From Linnemannia schmuckeri (taxonomy: Eukaryota; Mortierellomycota; Mortierellomycetes; Mortierellales; Mortierellaceae): DNA of 20,000 bases. Shown piece after piece: positions 16,922 to 20,000 of the stretch (the stretch's first letter is position 1; each line of letters begins with the position of its first letter). The notes beneath the pieces were generated by a model. The model was not told the origin of the DNA. It did not search any database and saw nothing but the letters and a program-made list of their open reading frames with translations. The position numbers and the translations under genes are program-made. The DNA lies in contig JANATG010000017.1 in NCBI GenBank assembly GCA_029449235.1, forward strand, positions 5,001-25,000. Direction: 5' to 3'.

Positions 16922-18944
16922 ATGTTGATGATTAACTTTAATATCCGAGATAACTTATTAGGGATGAAGACTTTCAAGGACTTTGTGCTTGCTGATACCC
17001 ATGGGCATGCTACATTCGAGAAGATGTATTCTTGTTTTTTAGCCTGTATTGGCCGGGAACGTGGACGAGGAAACATCTGTGCTAAGGAATACAAGGTTAA
17101 CCTGGATCAATGTCGGGATGAATACCATGAGCTGCTGATGCAGGGAAACATAAGTTGTTCACAGGTGTCGGCTAGCACGGTATTGCAAAATTTTTTACGC
17201 CATCAAACTGTTGGTATGTTAATTTATTTGTATTTGTCATGAGATGCCGTTAATGCATTAAGAGTCACAGGAGTTAACCATCTGACATTAACTTTTTAGA
17301 AACCATTCGAGGCGGTTGTGTACAATCAAGCAATAGCAGCAACAAGAGATCATTCATGTCTGCTTTGTCGGAATCAACAATTGCTGAAACTGACCCTGAA
17401 ACTGACCCTGAAACTGGAGGGAAGGTTGATGATATTTTGGATTCCCGAACATATTTTAAAGAACCTTTAACTTGTGATTCTAAAGGTATACAATGGACAG
17501 TGTACATGCTGAATGATAATAATGACAATAGGTATCGATGTTGACATCATTATGTGCGTTTGTATACTGTAGATGCGACGACGCCGCCATCAAACCGTCC
17601 AGAATCGCCTACCATTTTGCAAAACAACCGCTCCTTGAGTCCAGGCAGTCCAACTGTGCGCCAAATGCCGCTTGTAAATGTTTTTGAGACCTCCATAACA
17701 GAAGAGGATATTACAGCGCAGCAAGGTACATAGAAGAGCGTGGTCTTATTGCTTTTATTTGCTTTGAACAAGGTTTAATTTTTTTTATATTTCTTTTAAC
17801 ATAGCTGCAGCATTGGCTTCACTGAGTCAACTGGACGTCTGGACGGTGGATAACGTTGACTTATTATCAAAGTTCAACAACTTCAAACACCATCTACCTC
17901 AACCACGACTGTCATTGGCATTGGATGGAATTGCAGATGTCAGTTCGGGATCGGGATTTTTTCTGACTCTGTCGCAAAAGGAGCGGATGCTAGCCAGTGC
18001 TGTTGCAGTCAATGATATTGATGAGAAGTGGCCAGCTCTCTCATTGATACTTTCTCGAGTTTGTGTCCCTTCGCATTCATACAAGGATGTGGTCCAGGCG
18101 TTGAGAAAAGAAGACCCTAGTGAGCCTATTGTCGACTATCTCCGAGATATAATATGTCATTAGTAAGTATGAGCTCATTGAGCAGTTGTTTTGATTGGTT
18201 GTGACGGAGAAAGATTCTAACCAACATATAATATATCTCATGCATAGTTCCCATTATCTTAAATTCTCCGATGAAATTCCAAGAAATATTAACGAGCGAG
18301 AGGGCTTTGGTGACTTAATCTGGCCTTTCATTCGAGGTGCCTTGACCTTGGCCGATATCCCGTCCCGATGCTTTGAAATTCCAGTAGTGGGAACAAAGGA
18401 GAGAAAGAATTATGGACGCGATCTTTCTGTAGAGACCGAGGAGCAGGCGTTGATGGCGGATGGTGTCGCTCTCTTTGGAGATCATCAGATCTACTTGGCA
18501 GAAGCATCACTTATTTATGAGCCAAAGCTGGACAAGCAAGTCAAGGACAAATTCAAGCTGGTGCGGTGCATGAGAGACTCGTGGAACTCTCAAATCCGGT
18601 CCATAGCCCGCGAAGCAATGCCTCCGACTGGGATGAGCGTCTTTGGGTCCACATCGTTCGGTGATGAAACCAAGTTCTACGCTATGGATTTTGCAGGCAC
18701 GTACCGATTGAGGCAAGTGGGGAGAATGCTGGTCCCGCTGGGCAAGGCTCATTTTGGGTCCAGGATGGAGATTTGCGTCAAAAGTTGTTTGAGGTTTACA
18801 CTGCATTTGCAAGATGAGATCAAACGGCGAACTCATCTTGTGCCAACCGAAGAGGACTTGACTATTGCCTGTGACATGATAGTGCAAACAAGGACCACAC
18901 CAACGAAAGAAATCAAAAAAAGAAGAGTCAGTGGTGCTTATTAG
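16922..18944 (+). CDS. Five-exon gene, 561-aa protein of unknown function
   Basis: Exons: 16922-17213, 17300-17485, 17573-17725, 17805-18162 and 18248-18944. Donors are GTATGT, GTATAC, GTACAT and GTAAGT, acceptors TAG; introns are 79-87 nt and all phases join, giving 561 aa. ATG 16964 (MKTFKDFVLADTHGH) is an alternative start; tatataat at 16914-16921 is too close to either to be a convincing TATA box. Residues 1-97 contain several Cys and His. Residues ~120-135 repeat ETDP. Residues 160-210 are Ser/Pro-rich. The last exon is the best-folded-looking part: ALMADGVALFGDHQIYLAEA (D401, E415) then LVRCMRDSWNSQI and FAGTYRLRQVGRMLVPLG, an arrangement seen in poorly characterised Mucoromycota proteins that I suspect carry a degenerate PD-(D/E)XK-like fold. 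The catalytic Lys is absent (E-A-S). A basic KEIKKRRV end could be nuclear. The gene appears intact. Confidence 0.75.
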
Positions 18945-19006
18945 TCAGCTCATTTATTCACATCCTTGGTGCCTCCAACACCATTGCAAATTAGCCTTAA
19001 AATGAA

Positions 19007-19012
19007 AATAAA
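19007..19012 (+). terminator. AATAAA polyadenylation signal of the 561-aa gene
   Basis: AATAAA ~63 nt past the stop at 18942-18944, a normal distance for a fungal transcript end. Confidence 0.5.
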
Positions 19013-19310
19013 CTCGAGCCACCATACAGACCACATTGAGATACGCGTCAAACTGAGTTCTGAGCTCCATATTCCACCCCTTAAAAAGAAAAAGAGGCAT
19101 CCACGATGTTACTCAGGGAGAGGGTCGATGGCCAGAGTCGTAGGACCGCTGTTAAGTCCTCAGTTGGTACGGGGGGAAATGGAATTGTAGGTTGAAGGGG
19201 GTTGATAGTAGGAGGTAATGCTAATAGTGTCCTAAAGAATCACACGAAACGATACACTGCAGCGCGCCAGCGAAGCTCTTGTCAACACTGCTCTCGCCCA
19301 AGAAGTGATG

Positions 19311-19318
19311 TATAAAAG
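19311..19318 (+). promoter_or_regulatory. TATAAAAG box before a possible short first exon
   Basis: TATAAAAG is followed 41 bp later by ATG 19359, which opens MSTKEV and then stops. After GAA a GTATGA donor-like word and CTAAC (branch-like) appear, so this could be a first exon of five codons with an intron. Downstream sequence gives no clear second exon. It may be the 5' end of a gene destroyed by the repeat that follows. Confidence 0.3.
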
Positions 19319-19491
19319 GACAAGGAGCAGATAAGAGGGCTTGGCGCATTACAATACTATGTCTACTAAAGAAGTATGACTGCTAACCCAAAGCATCGCC
19401 ACCGCTGCACATTCCTTTTGCACAAAGATGACGTACAAAAGCGTGACTGCTTGTAAGATATTTCAGTCGTATTTGTTACGTGTATAAGATT

Positions 19492-19719
19492 ATGGCACTT
19501 ACTGCTATGGCGAGAATGTTAACCCCTAAATACCAAAGTTATTTTGAGAGCGCGTCGAAAGCACAGACGACATACGGGATCGTCTATGAAATCATCGCGA
19601 TCCCCTTAAAATTACAACGCGGTAGTGGCAGTGAACCATCGGCAACGCGCCCTACGAATTCGGTAGAAGGAGGAGAGAAAGAGCCGACATCGAAGGATCA
19701 AAAAGCAACGTCGCTATGA
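19492..19719 (+). CDS. Possible 75-aa ORF ending in rRNA-derived sequence
   Basis: ATG 19492 opens MALTAMARMLTPKYQSYF and runs to a stop inside the 28S-derived motif, so its last residues (KEPTSKDQKATSL) are encoded by antisense 28S. The segment YEIIAIPLKLQR resembles the tail of the decayed frame at 6825-7156 (HKTIASPLKLKK), and both precede the motif. This suggests a shared ancestral coding tail within a repeat rather than an independent gene. No domain is recognised. Confidence 0.25.
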   Translation: MALTAMARMLTPKYQSYFESASKAQTTYGIVYEIIAIPLKLQRGSGSEPSATRPTNSVEGGEKEPTSKDQKATSL

Positions 19720-19744
19720 ACGCTTGGCTGCCACAAGCCAGTTG
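19570..19744 (+). repeat. Composite repeat with 28S-derived motif, copy 4
   Basis: Positions 19676-19744 reproduce the 28S motif without visible change (gagccgacatcgaaggatca to gctgccacaagccagtt). The left flank from ~19570 matches the left flank of copy 2 in order and wording (atccccttaaaa, gtagtgg, atcggcaacg, gaattc). The right edge is again AAGCCAGTT. It is followed 48 bp later by ATCACGTGATACT and the minisatellite. Confidence 0.75.
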
Positions 19745-19792
19745 TCGCTCCTCCCATTAGCGTCGCGTCTCAGACTATTTTAGGTCTCCATG

Positions 19793-20000
19793 ATCACGTG
19801 ATACTGTCGAGACCCTTGATCTCTCCAACGCATCCCTTTCTTTTTCCAGCATCCCTTACTATTCATGCCAGCATCCCTTGATCTCTCCAACGCATCCCTT
19901 TCTTTTTCCAGCATCCCTTACTATTCATGCCAGCATCCCTTGATCTTTCCCACATCCCTTGCTATTCATGCCAGCATCCTGTGATTTTTTCCAGCATCCC
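19793..20000 (+). repeat. ATCACGTGATACT marker plus CCCTTGATC minisatellite, runs off the window
   Basis: ATCACGTGATACT (19793-19805) is followed by tandem units of ~62 bp, each built of cccttgatctctccaacgca, tccctttctttttccagcat and cccttactattcatgccagc. Two units are near-identical and a third is shorter. The array continues past the window end. It is the cleaner counterpart of 7888-8275. Confidence 0.85.

Overview
The window is eukaryotic, most likely from a Mortierella-type fungus (Mucoromycota, Mortierellomycotina). The evidence is short GT-AG introns of about 80-125 bases, TATA boxes and AATAAA signals, a six-exon Crinkler (CRN) gene with the Ubl header, P-loop NTPase and nuclease layout seen in these fungi, a 3CxxC zinc-finger gene, and an F-box/LRR-type remnant. 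The lineage is inferred from protein families, not from a database search.

Layout. Positions 852-1998 hold a displaced piece of an rDNA unit on the minus strand: the last ~570 nt of 28S, a short spacer and a complete 5S gene. Positions 2331-3067 look like a decayed gene I do not recognise. A 3CxxC zinc-finger gene (3592-4338, minus) and a BTB/POZ gene with a broken 3' part (5255-6085, plus) follow. Next come the decayed C-terminus of a second CRN gene (6209-6763, minus), an unrecognised decayed reading frame (6825-7156), and a tRNA-derived SINE with a perfect 15-bp target-site duplication (7437-7849). A pyrimidine-rich minisatellite leads into a small secreted Gly/Ala/Pro-rich protein gene (8501-8758). 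A second 28S 3'-end fragment (9379-9574) abuts a decayed F-box/LRR gene (9625-10478). Positions 10479-12000 hold no gene I can support.

The right third has the best-preserved genes: the 911-aa CRN gene (12341-15599, minus) and a five-exon gene for a 561-aa protein of unknown function (16922-18944, plus). They are divergent. Between them is an unusual region where the pyrimidine-rich strand switches around a 12-bp CRE-type palindrome, followed by a 90-bp CT array and a 154-bp direct repeat. The window ends in another copy of the 28S-motif plus minisatellite repeat.

This looks like an accessory, repeat-rich compartment: expanded families (CRN, F-box, BTB, 3CxxC), several of them broken, among rDNA-derived repeats. 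There is no operon; each gene has its own signals. The most unusual signals are the dispersed 28S-derived motif sharing one exact edge in three copies, the strand-switching intergenic region, and the unknown 561-aa gene.
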